Shown: positions 52,393-61,924, counted from the stretch's first letter. The stretch is 64,000 nucleotides of DNA from DASZXJ01 sp035545895 (GCA_035545895.1 DASZXJ010000011.1:1-64000), one strand, 5' to 3'. A program made the numbers and translations. The notes: generated by a model not told the origin, from the letters alone.

Positions 52393-53355
52393 TCACTCCT
52401 GTTCGAAAAGCGGCGTGCTGAGATATCGCTCGCCAATGCTGGGCAGGATGACGACGATCATCTTGCCTTTGTTTTCTGGTTTGGCCGCGACTTTTGCAGC
52501 AGCGGCCACGTTACCGCCGGAACTGATTCCCGCAAACAGGCCTTCCTGTTTATGAAGTTTGCGTGCCCATTCAAAGGCTTCTTCGTCGGTCACCTGCACG
52601 ACTTCATCGACCGCCTTGAGATGCAAATTGCCGGGAACAAATCCCGCTCCGATGCCCTGAATCTTGTGACGACCCGGCTTGACGGGTTCATGATGCATCG
52701 TCTGCGAAATGACCGGGGAAGCGACGGGTTCGACCGCGATCGCGCGGAAGCTGGGCTTGCGCTGCTTGATGACTTCCGAAACGCCGGTGATCGTTCCGCC
52801 CGTGCCGACGCCGGCCACCAGAATATCCACCTTGCCGTCGGTATCCTGCCAGATTTCCTCGCCCGTGGTCTTCTTGTGAATCTCCGGATTGGCTGGATTA
52901 TCAAACTGCTGGGGCATGAAGCTCTTTTTGTGTCCCTTGAGAATTTCCTCGGCCTTGTTGATCGAACCGCGCATGCCGTCCGCCGCCGGGGTCAGCACGA
53001 CCTGCGCACCAAGAGCCTTTAGAAGTCTGCGGCGTTCGATACTCATGCTTTCCGGCATGGTGAGAATGAGTTGGTATCCCTTGGCCGCGCAGACAAACGC
53101 GAGCGCGATGCCAGTGTTGCCACTGGTGGGTTCGACGATGACCGTTTCATGGTCGATCTTCCCCGCCTTTTCGGCAGCCTCGATCATGGCCACACCAATG
53201 CGATCCTTCACACTGGAAAGCGGATTGAAGAATTCGCACTTGGCCAGCACAGTGGCCTGATCCCTGGGAATTATACGATTGATTCGCACGAGGGGTGTGC
53301 CGCCCATGGTTTCGGTGATGTCGTTAAAAATTTTACCTTGCGGTTTCAGTGGCAT
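52393..53355 (-). CDS. cysK: Cysteine synthase A
   Basis: 320 residues. PLP enzyme making cysteine from O-acetylserine and sulfide. TMGGTPLVRINRI, PLP-lysine SSVKDRIG, EPTSGNTGIALA, VAGVGTGGTITGVSE, GISSGGNVAAA. Intact. A second, different synthase (cysM type) lies in the same cluster. Both face the same direction. Confidence 0.95.
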   Translation of the reverse strand: MPLKPQGKIFNDITETMGGTPLVRINRIIPRDQATVLAKCEFFNPLSSVKDRIGVAMIEAAEKAGKIDHETVIVEPTSGNTGIALAFVCAAKGYQLILTMPESMSIERRRLLKALGAQVVLTPAADGMRGSINKAEEILKGHKKSFMPQQFDNPANPEIHKKTTGEEIWQDTDGKVDILVAGVGTGGTITGVSEVIKQRKPSFRAIAVEPVASPVISQTMHHEPVKPGRHKIQGIGAGFVPGNLHLKAVDEVVQVTDEEAFEWARKLHKQEGLFAGISSGGNVAAAAKVAAKPENKGKMIVVILPSIGERYLSTPLFEQE

Positions 53356-53371
53356 AATTGCTCCTATTTGC

Positions 53372-53426
53372 GATTTTTGATTTGCGATTTGCAGTTCAAT
53401 TCCTCAATTGCAAATCGCAATTCTCT
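53372..53426. repeat. A/T-rich inverted repeat upstream of cysK
   Basis: GATTTGCGATTTGCAGTTCA and TTGCAAATCGCAATTCTC form an imperfect hairpin between the rhodanese and cysK genes. May act on transcription or be a dispersed repeat. Confidence 0.6.
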
Positions 53427-53427
53427 T

Positions 53428-54306
53428 TCATTCGCATTTCACAGCCGACATTGCCGGCGCGCCGGTTCCTGTTTCGATGGGCGCGCCGACGAGGTTGCCC
53501 CATTCAGTCCAGCTTCCATCGTAGTTCTTTACGTTCTGTACGCCAAGCAGATACTTGAGTACAAACCATGTGTGGCTGGACCGTTCGCCGATCCGGCAAT
53601 ATGCGATGGTTGGCTTGGCAAAGTCCACGCCAGCTTCATTATAAAGTTTGCGCAATTCTTCGGGCGTTTTGAAGCTGCCATCGTCATTGGCGGCCTTGGA
53701 CCAGGGAATATTCTTTGCCCCGGGGATATGTCCTGCCCGCTGAGCGGTCTCAGACATTCCCGGCGGCGCGATGATTTTACCGGTAAACTCATCCGGCGAA
53801 CGAACATCCACCAGATTGATCTTGCCGCTGCGCAAAGTCGCCAACACTTCATCCCGATATGCGCGAATACCCTCATCGCTCGTCGGAATGATGTAATTCG
53901 ATGGGCCAAATTTAGGCAGATCGGTCGTCATCGGGCGCTTTTCGATTTCCCACAGCTTGCGACCGCCGTTCATCAGCCGAACATCATTATGGCCATGGTA
54001 CTTGAACTGCCAGAACGCCCACGCCGCGAACCAGTTGTTGTTGTCGCCATAGAGTACGACCGTCTCATCGTTGCTCACTCCACTGCGGCGGCACAACTCG
54101 GCAAATGCAGGCGGATCGACCACATCACGCACGATCCGATCCTGCAACTCGGTTTGCCAGTTCCAACCAATGGCATTGCGAATATGACCCTTTGCATAAC
54201 TGGTCGTATCAACATCGACTTCGATGATCCGCACTTTCGGATCATCAGTGTGTTCCAACACCCAACTTGTGCTGACGAGTGCTTCGGGATGAGCGTAATT
54301 GTTCAT
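53428..54306 (-). CDS. Two-domain rhodanese (thiosulfate/mercaptopyruvate sulfurtransferase)
   Basis: 292 residues. Two rhodanese halves: first with HIRNAIGWNWQTELQDRIV, second with the active-site loop AYCRIGERSSHTW. The CRIGERS loop fits thiosulfate sulfurtransferases of the SseA type. Likely moves sulfane sulfur within this pathway, perhaps to the ThiF-activated carrier; that last step is inferred. Confidence 0.9.
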   Translation of the reverse strand: MNNYAHPEALVSTSWVLEHTDDPKVRIIEVDVDTTSYAKGHIRNAIGWNWQTELQDRIVRDVVDPPAFAELCRRSGVSNDETVVLYGDNNNWFAAWAFWQFKYHGHNDVRLMNGGRKLWEIEKRPMTTDLPKFGPSNYIIPTSDEGIRAYRDEVLATLRSGKINLVDVRSPDEFTGKIIAPPGMSETAQRAGHIPGAKNIPWSKAANDDGSFKTPEELRKLYNEAGVDFAKPTIAYCRIGERSSHTWFVLKYLLGVQNVKNYDGSWTEWGNLVGAPIETGTGAPAMSAVKCE

Positions 54307-54324
54307 GGAGGTTTCCTCGGAACT

Positions 54325-54756
54325 TTATTTTGTTTCAACGATTTCCTGTTTGGCAAACGTTTCGATGGTATCGTCGAGAACCCAGCAGGTCATGTCCAGT
54401 GGCTCACCCTTGCCAATTGACACAATGACGTAACTGTAAAATGGCCAGGCGTGCTGGCGGTCGTATTCACTTGGCCTTGCGGGATGATCGGGATGGCTGT
54501 GATAAAAGCCAAGGACCAATTTCCCCTCGTTGCCGGCTTTCTGTTCAGCGCGCATCAATTGCTGCGGAGAAATGGAAAAACGATGATATTTTTCCGTCTC
54601 ATCGAATACATTGGGAACGGCTTCAAGCTCATCAACCACACGACCATCGGGGCCGTCTTTTCCGTAAATAATGCCGCAACATTCATTGGGATAGATGGTC
54701 GAGCCTTCGTGCTCGATTTGACGTACAAGCTTGGATGGGAGAAGCAGGTTATTCAC
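54325..54756 (-). CDS. JAMM/Mec-type metalloprotease
   Basis: 143 residues. JAMM zinc signature: Glu in YPNECCGIIYG and HSHPDHPARPSEYD (HxHx7-10D). In Mycobacterium, the homologous Mec enzyme frees cysteine from the sulfur-carrier CysO after CysM has added it. It overlaps cysM by four bases (ATGA), which supports that pairing. The CysO partner is not seen nearby. Confidence 0.9.
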   Translation of the reverse strand: MNNLLLPSKLVRQIEHEGSTIYPNECCGIIYGKDGPDGRVVDELEAVPNVFDETEKYHRFSISPQQLMRAEQKAGNEGKLVLGFYHSHPDHPARPSEYDRQHAWPFYSYVIVSIGKGEPLDMTCWVLDDTIETFAKQEIVETK

Positions 54757-55727
54757 GGCCAGTTCTCCGCTTCATAGTTGATTTCATGCCAGAATTCTTC
54801 GGAAAGATATTTGGCCGCCGAGTCACAAAATATCGTAACCACCAGCGCATCCGGGGATTGTTCTCGCACGCGCTGGGCAACCTTGATGGCAGCCATCATG
54901 TTCGCGCCGGACGATACGCCAACCAGCAGCCCTTCTTCGCGCGCGAGTTTCAATACCATTCGATGAGCGTCTTCGGTGGCGATGGATATTTGATCATCCG
55001 CAATCTTTGAATCATAAATTCCCGGCACGAGAGTCGAGGGTAGATGTTTGAGCCCTTCCAAGCCATGCAGCGGGCCATCCGGCTGCATGCTGATGCACTG
55101 TATGGCGGGGTTTAGTTCCTTGAGTCGGCGCGACACACCGACAAACGTTCCCGTGGTTCCCAACCCGGTAACAAAATGCGTCACCCGGCCGTCGGTTTGC
55201 TGCCATATTTCGTTGGCGGTCGTGTTGTAATGGGCCCGCCAGTTGGATGGATTGTTGTATTGATCGGGATAGAAATATTTATCCGGATTCTTGGCGACCA
55301 CATCTTTGACATATCGCTGGGCGCCGTCGGTGCCTTCGGTTGGATCGGTAAAAATAATTTCCGCGCCGTAAGCGCGAAGCGACTGCTTGCGTTCTTCGCT
55401 CGCGTTTTTCGGCAAGGCAATCGTGACTTTATATCCCCGTTCGGCGGCGATCAGCGCGTAGGCGATGCCGGTGTTGCCGCTGGTGGCATCGATCAGAATT
55501 TTGTCCTTGGTAAGCAGCCCCCGCCGTTCGCCGTCCAAAATCATCGCCATCGCCGCACGGTCTTTGACGCTTCCGCCAGGGTTGTACCATTCGGCCTTGG
55601 CCATCACACGTGCGGGAGAAACCGACTTGGTGATCCGCTTAAACGACAGCAACGGGGTATTGCCGATCAAATCGAGAACCGACCGACCGATGTTTGTCCC
55701 AGATTGATCTGTAGTCGCCTGCATCAA
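54753..55727 (-). CDS. cysM: Cysteine synthase, CysM type
   Basis: 324 residues. PLP-lysine in NPGGSVKDRAA, DATSGNTGIAYALI, TGLGTTGTFVGVSRRLKE, GVSSGANMMAAI. NPGGSVKDR rather than PLSSVKDR marks the CysM/OCBS subgroup. With the overlapping JAMM gene and a ThiF gene upstream it matches the CysM/Mec/MoeZ route that uses a protein thiocarboxylate instead of free sulfide. Seventy bases separate it from the ThiF gene. Confidence 0.93.
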   Translation of the reverse strand: MMQATTDQSGTNIGRSVLDLIGNTPLLSFKRITKSVSPARVMAKAEWYNPGGSVKDRAAMAMILDGERRGLLTKDKILIDATSGNTGIAYALIAAERGYKVTIALPKNASEERKQSLRAYGAEIIFTDPTEGTDGAQRYVKDVVAKNPDKYFYPDQYNNPSNWRAHYNTTANEIWQQTDGRVTHFVTGLGTTGTFVGVSRRLKELNPAIQCISMQPDGPLHGLEGLKHLPSTLVPGIYDSKIADDQISIATEDAHRMVLKLAREEGLLVGVSSGANMMAAIKVAQRVREQSPDALVVTIFCDSAAKYLSEEFWHEINYEAENWP

Positions 55728-55794
55728 TTCCTACTAATGCTAGAGGGAAATAGATAATCGGTCAATTCTCTTTATCTATCTGCTATAGCTGAAC

Positions 55795-56823
55795 TTATGA
55801 ACCTAAATATCGCGATACGGCCGATCGAGCTCGCGCCGGATCGACGGTTCCCTGCACGATGACGCGCCCATCTCCAAACACCGTCAATACAAATCCAAGT
55901 TCATCGAGCGAGCATCGTACCATGTACGGCGTTGTCTGGACTTTGCCTGCAAAACTTAGGCGTTTAGCAGTATCGACAAGATCTAATGTACTGTGAACGG
56001 CCTGCACCTGCACCGCGTTGCGACCGCACAACCGCGCTGTCATATCGCGCTGAGGCGAATCGAGAAAGTCGAAGCGGCGTTCGGAACAGGCCGGACAATC
56101 CTCACGGCGAGCGTCGCGAATGTCCGTTCGTTGATCGTGATTGGTCCATAAATCAGTACTGACCAATTGGAGATGCAACGCCGATTCATTACCGCTTAGA
56201 ATTTTGAGCGCAGCGACAGTCTGCATTGCTCCAACCACCGTCGCGACAGGCGACAGAACTCCCGCGATATCGCAAGTCGGCAGGTCTCGGCCATCCGGCG
56301 CCTCGGGGAATATGCACCTCAGGCAAGGTCCCTTGCCCGGACGAATGACCATCATTCGCCCTTGCGTGCCGACACAACCGCCATAAATCCAGGGAATGTT
56401 CCGCTTGATTGACACATCGTTGATCAGATATCGCGTAAAGACGTTGTCTGTGCCGTCCAAAATCAGATCGATTCCTTCACAAAGCTGTTCGATGTTGTGC
56501 GAATCGACATCGACGATGCGCGGGTCGATTGAGATCTGGGAATTGATTTGTCCAAGCCGTCGTTTAGCCGCAATGGCTTTGGGCAGTTGCTCCTTCACGT
56601 CATTTTCGTCGAACAAAACCTGCCGTTGAAGGTTGGATAGCTCGACGATATCGCGATCGGCTATTCGGATTCGCCCAACCCCGGCGCGGGCCAATTGCTC
56701 GGCAATGGTTGAGCCAAGCGCCCCGCAGCCCACCAGCAAAACGGACGACTTCATCAAGCGTTCCTGCCCGGCTTTGCCGATCTGCGGCAACAGGATTTGG
56801 CGATTGTAGCGGTCTATACTCAC
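55795..56823 (-). CDS. ThiF/MoeB-family adenylyltransferase
   Basis: Start at GTG 56823 (SIDRYNRQILLPQIG); an upstream GTG at 56859 would leave no room beside the divergent gene. 342 residues. ATP-binding VLLVGCGALGSTIAEQLARAGVG, D-R-x(4)-SNLQRQ as DRDIVELSNLQRQVLF, and cysteine pairs CLRC and CPAC for zinc. The C-terminal 80 residues (GRNAVQVQAV) lack a clear rhodanese domain. It activates the C-terminus of a ThiS/CysO-like carrier. First gene of the minus-strand sulfur cluster. Confidence 0.9.
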   Translation of the reverse strand: MSIDRYNRQILLPQIGKAGQERLMKSSVLLVGCGALGSTIAEQLARAGVGRIRIADRDIVELSNLQRQVLFDENDVKEQLPKAIAAKRRLGQINSQISIDPRIVDVDSHNIEQLCEGIDLILDGTDNVFTRYLINDVSIKRNIPWIYGGCVGTQGRMMVIRPGKGPCLRCIFPEAPDGRDLPTCDIAGVLSPVATVVGAMQTVAALKILSGNESALHLQLVSTDLWTNHDQRTDIRDARREDCPACSERRFDFLDSPQRDMTARLCGRNAVQVQAVHSTLDLVDTAKRLSFAGKVQTTPYMVRCSLDELGFVLTVFGDGRVIVQGTVDPARARSAVSRYLGS

Positions 56824-56859
56824 GTCCGTTATAGTAGTCTCTTTAGACAAGGATCGCAC

Positions 56860-57249
56860 ATGGCTTCAGATACACAGGAAATCCTCGGTGCTGCGGAAAA
56901 ATTGGGACAGCTTGTCGTTCAGCACCCAGCCGTCGCGAAATATCGGGATGCCCAGCGCGCCGTCACGACCGACCCGGAAGCATCTCGCCTCATGGGCGAT
57001 TTTGGTCGTCAGATCGAAACCCTCGCCAAGCAGGAACAAGCCGGCCAGGGAATCAGCGATGCCCAGCGCCAACAACTCGAAGCCGCCCAGGCACGCATTG
57101 CTTCCAACTTGAAAGTCAAAGCCTTGAATCTGGCGGAATTCGAATTCACCGATCTATTGCGCAAGATCAGCCAGACATGGCAAAAGCCGCTCGCTGAAGC
57201 TTCCGGCGCTCGTGCTGCGGCACCCGCGCCCGCACGAACCATTCAATAA
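56860..57249 (+). CDS. YlbF-family protein
   Basis: Start ATG 56860 (ASDTQEILGAAEKLG); upstream frame covers the divergent promoter. 129 residues. Helical YlbF/YmcA pattern: ILGAAEKLGQLVVQHPAVAKYRDA, DPEASRLMGDFGRQIETL. The family affects RNase Y and biofilm in Bacillus; the role here is unknown. Followed 14 bases later by the EVE gene. Confidence 0.8.
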   Translation: MASDTQEILGAAEKLGQLVVQHPAVAKYRDAQRAVTTDPEASRLMGDFGRQIETLAKQEQAGQGISDAQRQQLEAAQARIASNLKVKALNLAEFEFTDLLRKISQTWQKPLAEASGARAAAPAPARTIQ

Positions 57250-57263
57250 TGGAATAGGGGCCT

Positions 57264-57671
57264 GTGAATTATTGGCTGCTCAAGACCGAACCTTCGACCT
57301 ACGGCTGGGACGATCTTGCGCGCGACCGCAAAGCCACCTGGGATGGCGTTGCCAACCCGGTCGCATTGAAACATATCGCCTCGATGAAAAAGGGAGACCT
57401 CGCCCTGATCTATCACACGGGCGATGAAAAGGCTGTGGTCGGCATTGCGCAGGTCACTTCGGATTCTTATCCCGATCCCAAAGCCGATGACAAACGTATG
57501 GTTGTCGTCGATCTCAAGCCTCAGAAGAAGCTGGCCAAGCCGGTGACGCTGGCTACGATCAAGGCTGATCCGGCTTTCGCGGGCTGGGAATTGGTCCGCA
57601 TCGGTCGATTGAGTGTCATGCCCGTCCCGCCGGACATGTGGAAGCGCATCGAAAAACTCTCGGGAGGCTGA
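57264..57671 (+). CDS. EVE-domain protein
   Basis: 135 residues from GTG 57264. EVE/PUA-like fold: NYWLLKTEPSTYGWDDL, TWDGVANPVALKHIASM, MKKGDLALIYHTGDEKAVVGIAQV, ELVRIGRLSVMPV. EVE domains bind modified nucleobases in DNA or RNA. Single-domain housekeeping form. Adjacent to the PH-domain gene with one base between stop and start. Confidence 0.9.
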   Translation: MNYWLLKTEPSTYGWDDLARDRKATWDGVANPVALKHIASMKKGDLALIYHTGDEKAVVGIAQVTSDSYPDPKADDKRMVVVDLKPQKKLAKPVTLATIKADPAFAGWELVRIGRLSVMPVPPDMWKRIEKLSGG

Positions 57672-57672
57672 C

Positions 57673-58227
57673 ATGACCGAGTCATCCGGTTTACCGGCAA
57701 GCGAACCTGACCGTCCTCACAAACCCGCGGACGATACCGAGGAAGTCTATTACGAAGGCTCACCCCTGCTTCGCGGCAACCTTGGACGGCTCTTCCTCTG
57801 CTGGCTCATCGGTCTGATCATCATGGCGGTCCCGTTGATCTGGTATCTATTCCAGGCGCAATGGTTGTGGTGGTGGGCAATTCTCGGCTGTCTCGCTGTG
57901 GGGCTGATCATTATCTTCGTTCCCACCCTGACGGCTCGCACAAAGCGTTATCGCATCAGCAATTACCGAATTGACTTTGAACGCGGCCTGCTCTCACGCA
58001 ATATTGATACCTTGGAACTCTGGCACGTTGAGGACATTTCTTTCCACCAGTCGTTGATCGACCGCATGCTCAAGGTCGGCACGATCACCGTCATCTCCCA
58101 CGATGAGACCAATCCCAAGCTAGAACTACATGGCATTCCCAACCCCCGACCCCTGTTTGATTCGCTAAAACAGCGGATTATCGCGGTCAAGCGCCAGCGA
58201 GGCGTCATCAAGGTCGATCAAGGCTGA
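57673..58227 (+). CDS. PH-domain (YdbS-like) membrane protein
   Basis: Start ATG 57673. 184 residues. Two membrane segments (FLCWLIGLIIMAVPLIWYLF and WWWAILGCLAVGLIIIFVP), then a bPH2 domain: YRISNYRIDFERGLLSRN, DTLELWHVEDISFHQSLIDRM, VGTITVISHDE. Function of these proteins is not established. Confidence 0.85.
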   Translation: MTESSGLPASEPDRPHKPADDTEEVYYEGSPLLRGNLGRLFLCWLIGLIIMAVPLIWYLFQAQWLWWWAILGCLAVGLIIIFVPTLTARTKRYRISNYRIDFERGLLSRNIDTLELWHVEDISFHQSLIDRMLKVGTITVISHDETNPKLELHGIPNPRPLFDSLKQRIIAVKRQRGVIKVDQG

Positions 58228-58277
58228 TCTCTCACGTCGGCGAAGCCAATTGGCCGATAAACAGAATTGGATGGGAC

Positions 58278-59861
58278 GTGTTATCGGTCCCATTCAATGT
58301 TATGGCCGCAGACCGGAAGATCGTTTCATTACCGCAACTCCTGGACCTTCGTGCTCGCGCCGCACAGGCGGGCAAGACGGTTGTGCACTGTCATGGCTGC
58401 TTTGATATTGTCCATCCGGGGCATATCCACCACCTGCAATACGCCAAATCCCTTGGCGATCTGCTCATCGTATCCGTTAGCACCGACCAACAGGTTAATA
58501 AAGGCGTCGATCGGCCTCTCATCCCAGATGACCTTCGTGCCAAATCGCTGGCGGCTCTTGAATGTGTCGATGCCGTCTATCTCAACCAGCATCCGACCGC
58601 GGTCGAACTGCTTGATGAATTACGCCCAGACCTTTATGTCAAAGGTCGCGAATATGAACGCAACTTTGACCCTCGCTTCACTGCCGAACGAGAAACTGTT
58701 TCTCGCCATGGCGGCCGAGTTGTCTTCAGTTCCAACGACATCGTTTATTCGTCCACCGCACTGATTCGCGGCATGGAACAGGCTGACCCGTTTCATGATG
58801 AAAAGCTCCGACGGTTTTGCCATCGCTATGACTTGAATGGCCGAACACTCCAACAACTTTTATATCGCTTCCGAGGCCAGCGGGTCATCGTCATCGGCGA
58901 CTACATTCTGGACCGCTATCACTTCTGCGATGCCACCGGCGTCGCGGGTGAAGGCCCGATCATGGCGTTGCGAGCGATGGAAGAACAGGACTACGACGGC
59001 GGCGGCGCGATCATCGCCAGGCACCTCACTGAACTCGGCGCATCGGCAACGCTGATCACCTCGCTGGCAGATGATGAGATGTCTCATCAGGCTGAGCTCA
59101 GACTTCGCAGCGCGGGCGTAACCATAGGCGGTTTACGCAATCGACGACGACTCGTTGCAAAGCATCGTTACCTCGTCGATGAATCAAAGCTCTTTAAGGT
59201 GGATGAAGGCACCGCCTCTCCCTTGGATTCGCGCGACGAAGAATTGATGGGCGATCAGGTCCTTGCCGCTGCCGACGGCGCCAGCGCCGTCATCTTCGCT
59301 GACTTCGGATACGGCGTCATCACCGGCGGATTGCTTGAACGAATCCTCGCGCCATTGCGATCAACCGTGCCGATTTTGACCGCCGACGTCAGCGGCAAGC
59401 AAAGCAATCTCACCCGATTTTCCGGCGTCGATCTGCTCTGTCCGACCGAACGCGAAATACGGGAAACCTTGCACGACTTCTCCAGCGGACTGGGTGCAGT
59501 CACCGCAAACCTGCTCGATCGCAGCAAAGCCAGGCAAGCCATCGTCACCCTCGGAAAACAGGGATTGGTGACGTTCGATCGCGCACCGGGCAGTACACCA
59601 AACGACCGTTTGCGAAGTGAATATCTCCCGGCCTTGGCGAGTCATTGCGTCGATCCGCTTGGCGCGGGCGATGCATTGCTCGCGGCGGCCAGTTTAACTC
59701 TGGCGTCGGGTGGTTCATTGCAAGCGGCTGCGTTGCTTGGATCGATGGCGGCCGCCAATGAAGTGCGCTCGCTGGGCAATATCCCGATCACTTCCGAACG
59801 ACTCGTACAAGCGATCGTGAATTATGACATTGAACCCGCCGCCACTCGCTTGGCGGGATGA
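58278..59861 (+). CDS. HldE-like bifunctional enzyme with reversed domain order
   Basis: Frame opens at GTG 58278; ATG 58302 (MAADRKIVSLPQ) may be the true start. About 519-527 residues. N-terminal cytidylyltransferase-type domain (HCHGCFDIVHPGHIHHLQYAK, VKGREYERN) and C-terminal PfkB kinase (GDYILDRY, then DPLGAGDALLAAASL). In E. coli HldE the kinase is first and the nucleotidyl-transferase second; here the order is inverted. Probably makes ADP-heptose or a similar sugar nucleotide for the following glycosyltransferases. Confidence 0.85.
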   Translation: MLSVPFNVMAADRKIVSLPQLLDLRARAAQAGKTVVHCHGCFDIVHPGHIHHLQYAKSLGDLLIVSVSTDQQVNKGVDRPLIPDDLRAKSLAALECVDAVYLNQHPTAVELLDELRPDLYVKGREYERNFDPRFTAERETVSRHGGRVVFSSNDIVYSSTALIRGMEQADPFHDEKLRRFCHRYDLNGRTLQQLLYRFRGQRVIVIGDYILDRYHFCDATGVAGEGPIMALRAMEEQDYDGGGAIIARHLTELGASATLITSLADDEMSHQAELRLRSAGVTIGGLRNRRRLVAKHRYLVDESKLFKVDEGTASPLDSRDEELMGDQVLAAADGASAVIFADFGYGVITGGLLERILAPLRSTVPILTADVSGKQSNLTRFSGVDLLCPTEREIRETLHDFSSGLGAVTANLLDRSKARQAIVTLGKQGLVTFDRAPGSTPNDRLRSEYLPALASHCVDPLGAGDALLAAASLTLASGGSLQAAALLGSMAAANEVRSLGNIPITSERLVQAIVNYDIEPAATRLAG

Positions 59862-59879
59862 AACTTTGGAGCTGTACCC

Positions 59880-60659
59880 ATGCTTGAATTATCAATTATC
59901 CTCCCAACGTGCAATCGTGCCGCCCTTTTGGAACGCTCCCTCGCTTCAATCGAAGCCGGCGTGCGATGCGAACATGAAATCATCGTCGTCGATGGCGCCA
60001 GCACCGATCAAACGAAAGACGTTCTGTCGGACGCGCAGCGAAAGCTCGGCGCCAGGCTACAAGTCATACGTGAACCCAAGCGCGAAGGTTTTGTAAAAGC
60101 CGCCAATAAGGGTTTCCGCGCTGCGCAAGGTAAAAACATGACCTGGCTCAACGACGATGCTCGTCCATTGCCCGGTTCTCTGGATGCCGCCATCGAGCAA
60201 CTCGACAGCCAGCCCGACAATGTCGCGTTTGTGGCGATGTTTCACCGATGGAATTCGACAAAGAACGTCGCCTACGAAACCGATCATCGCGGCCGAACCT
60301 ATCGGCTCTGCCATGTCCGCGGAACACTCTACGCGAATTTCCCAATGGGCCGTCGCGAAACATACGAGCGCCTCGATTACTTCGACGAACGTTTTTACAT
60401 CTGCGGCGCCGATCCCGATCTTTCGCTCAAGGCGTGGTATTCAGGCATGTCGATCGTCCCCGCAATCGGCGCGATTATCGATCATGACGAGGTTGAAGAT
60501 GCGCGTCGCGTGGAAGATTCAGCCCAAGCCAAGCACGATAACGATGCCTTGTTCGAAAAATGGGAATTACCCCCACGTAATCCCTATCGCAACGACTTCG
60601 ATCCAAAAAACCCCTGCACGCTACGCATCCTGCGCGACGTGCTTTGTCACGCGGCCTAA
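59880..60659 (+). CDS. Family 2 glycosyltransferase
   Basis: 259 residues. GT-A fold: ELSIILPTCNRAALLERSL, EIIVVDGASTDQT, and acidic motif WLNDDARPLPGS, then YICGADPDLSLKAWYSG with an acceptor Asp region. No membrane segment. Lies 18 bases after the HldE-like gene and three bases before the next glycosyltransferase. Likely adds a sugar in an envelope polymer. Confidence 0.88.
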   Translation: MLELSIILPTCNRAALLERSLASIEAGVRCEHEIIVVDGASTDQTKDVLSDAQRKLGARLQVIREPKREGFVKAANKGFRAAQGKNMTWLNDDARPLPGSLDAAIEQLDSQPDNVAFVAMFHRWNSTKNVAYETDHRGRTYRLCHVRGTLYANFPMGRRETYERLDYFDERFYICGADPDLSLKAWYSGMSIVPAIGAIIDHDEVEDARRVEDSAQAKHDNDALFEKWELPPRNPYRNDFDPKNPCTLRILRDVLCHAA

Positions 60660-60662
60660 CCC

Positions 60663-61862
60663 ATGCAGCCAATAGTCAGCTTTGTCATTTCGACTCACAA
60701 TCGCCGAGAGGTGCTGCGAAGCACCCTTCGGCGTGTCCAGGAATGCGGCCTTGCGCCAGACCAGTTTGAAGTGCTGGTGGTTGACAACGCCAGTTCCGAT
60801 TCAACCGCGGTTGCAGTGGCGCGGGAATTTCCTACCGTGCACGTGATGGCATTGGACCGGAACATGGGTCCCTGCTCCAAGAACTTAGCAATTGAAGAAG
60901 CGAAGGGCGAGTACATTGTCTTTTTGGACGATGATTCATATCCTCTGCCCGGTTCGATCGAGCGAATGATCTCGCATTTCAGGAATAACGAGACACTGGG
61001 CGCTGCGATCTTCACCGTCACCCTTCCCGACGGCAGCCATGAATGCTGTGCTTATCCCGATGTTTTCATCGGCTGCGGCACGGGCTTTCGCAGGCAGGCG
61101 CTGGCGGAAGTTGGTGGTTTGCCGACTGACTTTTTCATGGCTGCCGAAGAATACGATCTCTCCCTGCGGCTGCTCGACGCCGGCTGGGATATTCGCAGCT
61201 TCAACGACCTGCATGTCATTCACATGAAAACCCCGGCCAGCCGGTCGCCTTGGCGACTCATGCGGCTGGACACGCGAAACAATTTCCTCATCGCGACTCG
61301 ATACTTCCCGCCGGAATGCACATCCATCTTCACCTGGGATTGGATGGTCCGCTACTACCGCATTGCCGCCAAGCGCAACCAGCGAACCGCGTTTGTCGCG
61401 GGGCTTGGGCAGGGAATGATGCGCATGTTCCGCAAGGGACACCGCAAACCCGTCAGCGATGATACGTTTGATCGGTTTGCCAGGGTCACACAAATTCAGG
61501 AAGAACTACAAGCCGCCACCGACCAGCTCGGCCTCAAATCGGTCCTGTTCATTGACTACGGTAAAAACATCCTCCCCTATTGGGATGCCGCGATGAACCT
61601 GAAACTCGAAATCGTCGGTATTGCCGACCGACGACTACGCGGCTGTGGTAAATATCGCGGCATCCCGGTCATCGGCGACGCTGAAGCGGTTCGACTTCAG
61701 TTCGATGCCGCGATCATCACGACATCCTCCCCGGTCCATGCTGCCGAACGCGCCGCACAATGGCGACGGTTCGACCAGCGCCCGGTCCTGGACATCCTGA
61801 CCACCTACTCCCGCAACAGTGGCGAGGACGAAGACCAGATGCGTCGTGGTCTCGCGGCGTAG
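60663..61862 (+). CDS. Family 2 glycosyltransferase with C-terminal Rossmann-like domain
   Basis: 399 residues. N-terminal GT-A domain: SFVISTHNRREVLR, EVLVVDNASSDST, FLDDDSYPLPGS, FMAAEEYDLSLRLLDAGWD. Residues about 275-380 form a second domain: LKSVLFIDYGKNILPYWDAAM, VIGDAEAVRLQFDAAIITTSSP, like the nucleotide-binding half of PglD-type proteins. The fusion suggests a sugar nucleotide or acceptor regulator. No obvious partner outside this operon. Confidence 0.85.
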   Translation: MQPIVSFVISTHNRREVLRSTLRRVQECGLAPDQFEVLVVDNASSDSTAVAVAREFPTVHVMALDRNMGPCSKNLAIEEAKGEYIVFLDDDSYPLPGSIERMISHFRNNETLGAAIFTVTLPDGSHECCAYPDVFIGCGTGFRRQALAEVGGLPTDFFMAAEEYDLSLRLLDAGWDIRSFNDLHVIHMKTPASRSPWRLMRLDTRNNFLIATRYFPPECTSIFTWDWMVRYYRIAAKRNQRTAFVAGLGQGMMRMFRKGHRKPVSDDTFDRFARVTQIQEELQAATDQLGLKSVLFIDYGKNILPYWDAAMNLKLEIVGIADRRLRGCGKYRGIPVIGDAEAVRLQFDAAIITTSSPVHAAERAAQWRRFDQRPVLDILTTYSRNSGEDEDQMRRGLAA

Positions 61863-61924
61863 ATCAAGCTCTGTCCAACAAATAAACCCACAACAAAGCC
61901 GTTAGACTCTCGTTCACAACGAAA

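Noticed and set aside
52240..54420. Two plus-strand ORFs of 260 and 449 codons
   Set aside because: Antisense shadows of cysK, cysC and the rhodanese gene.
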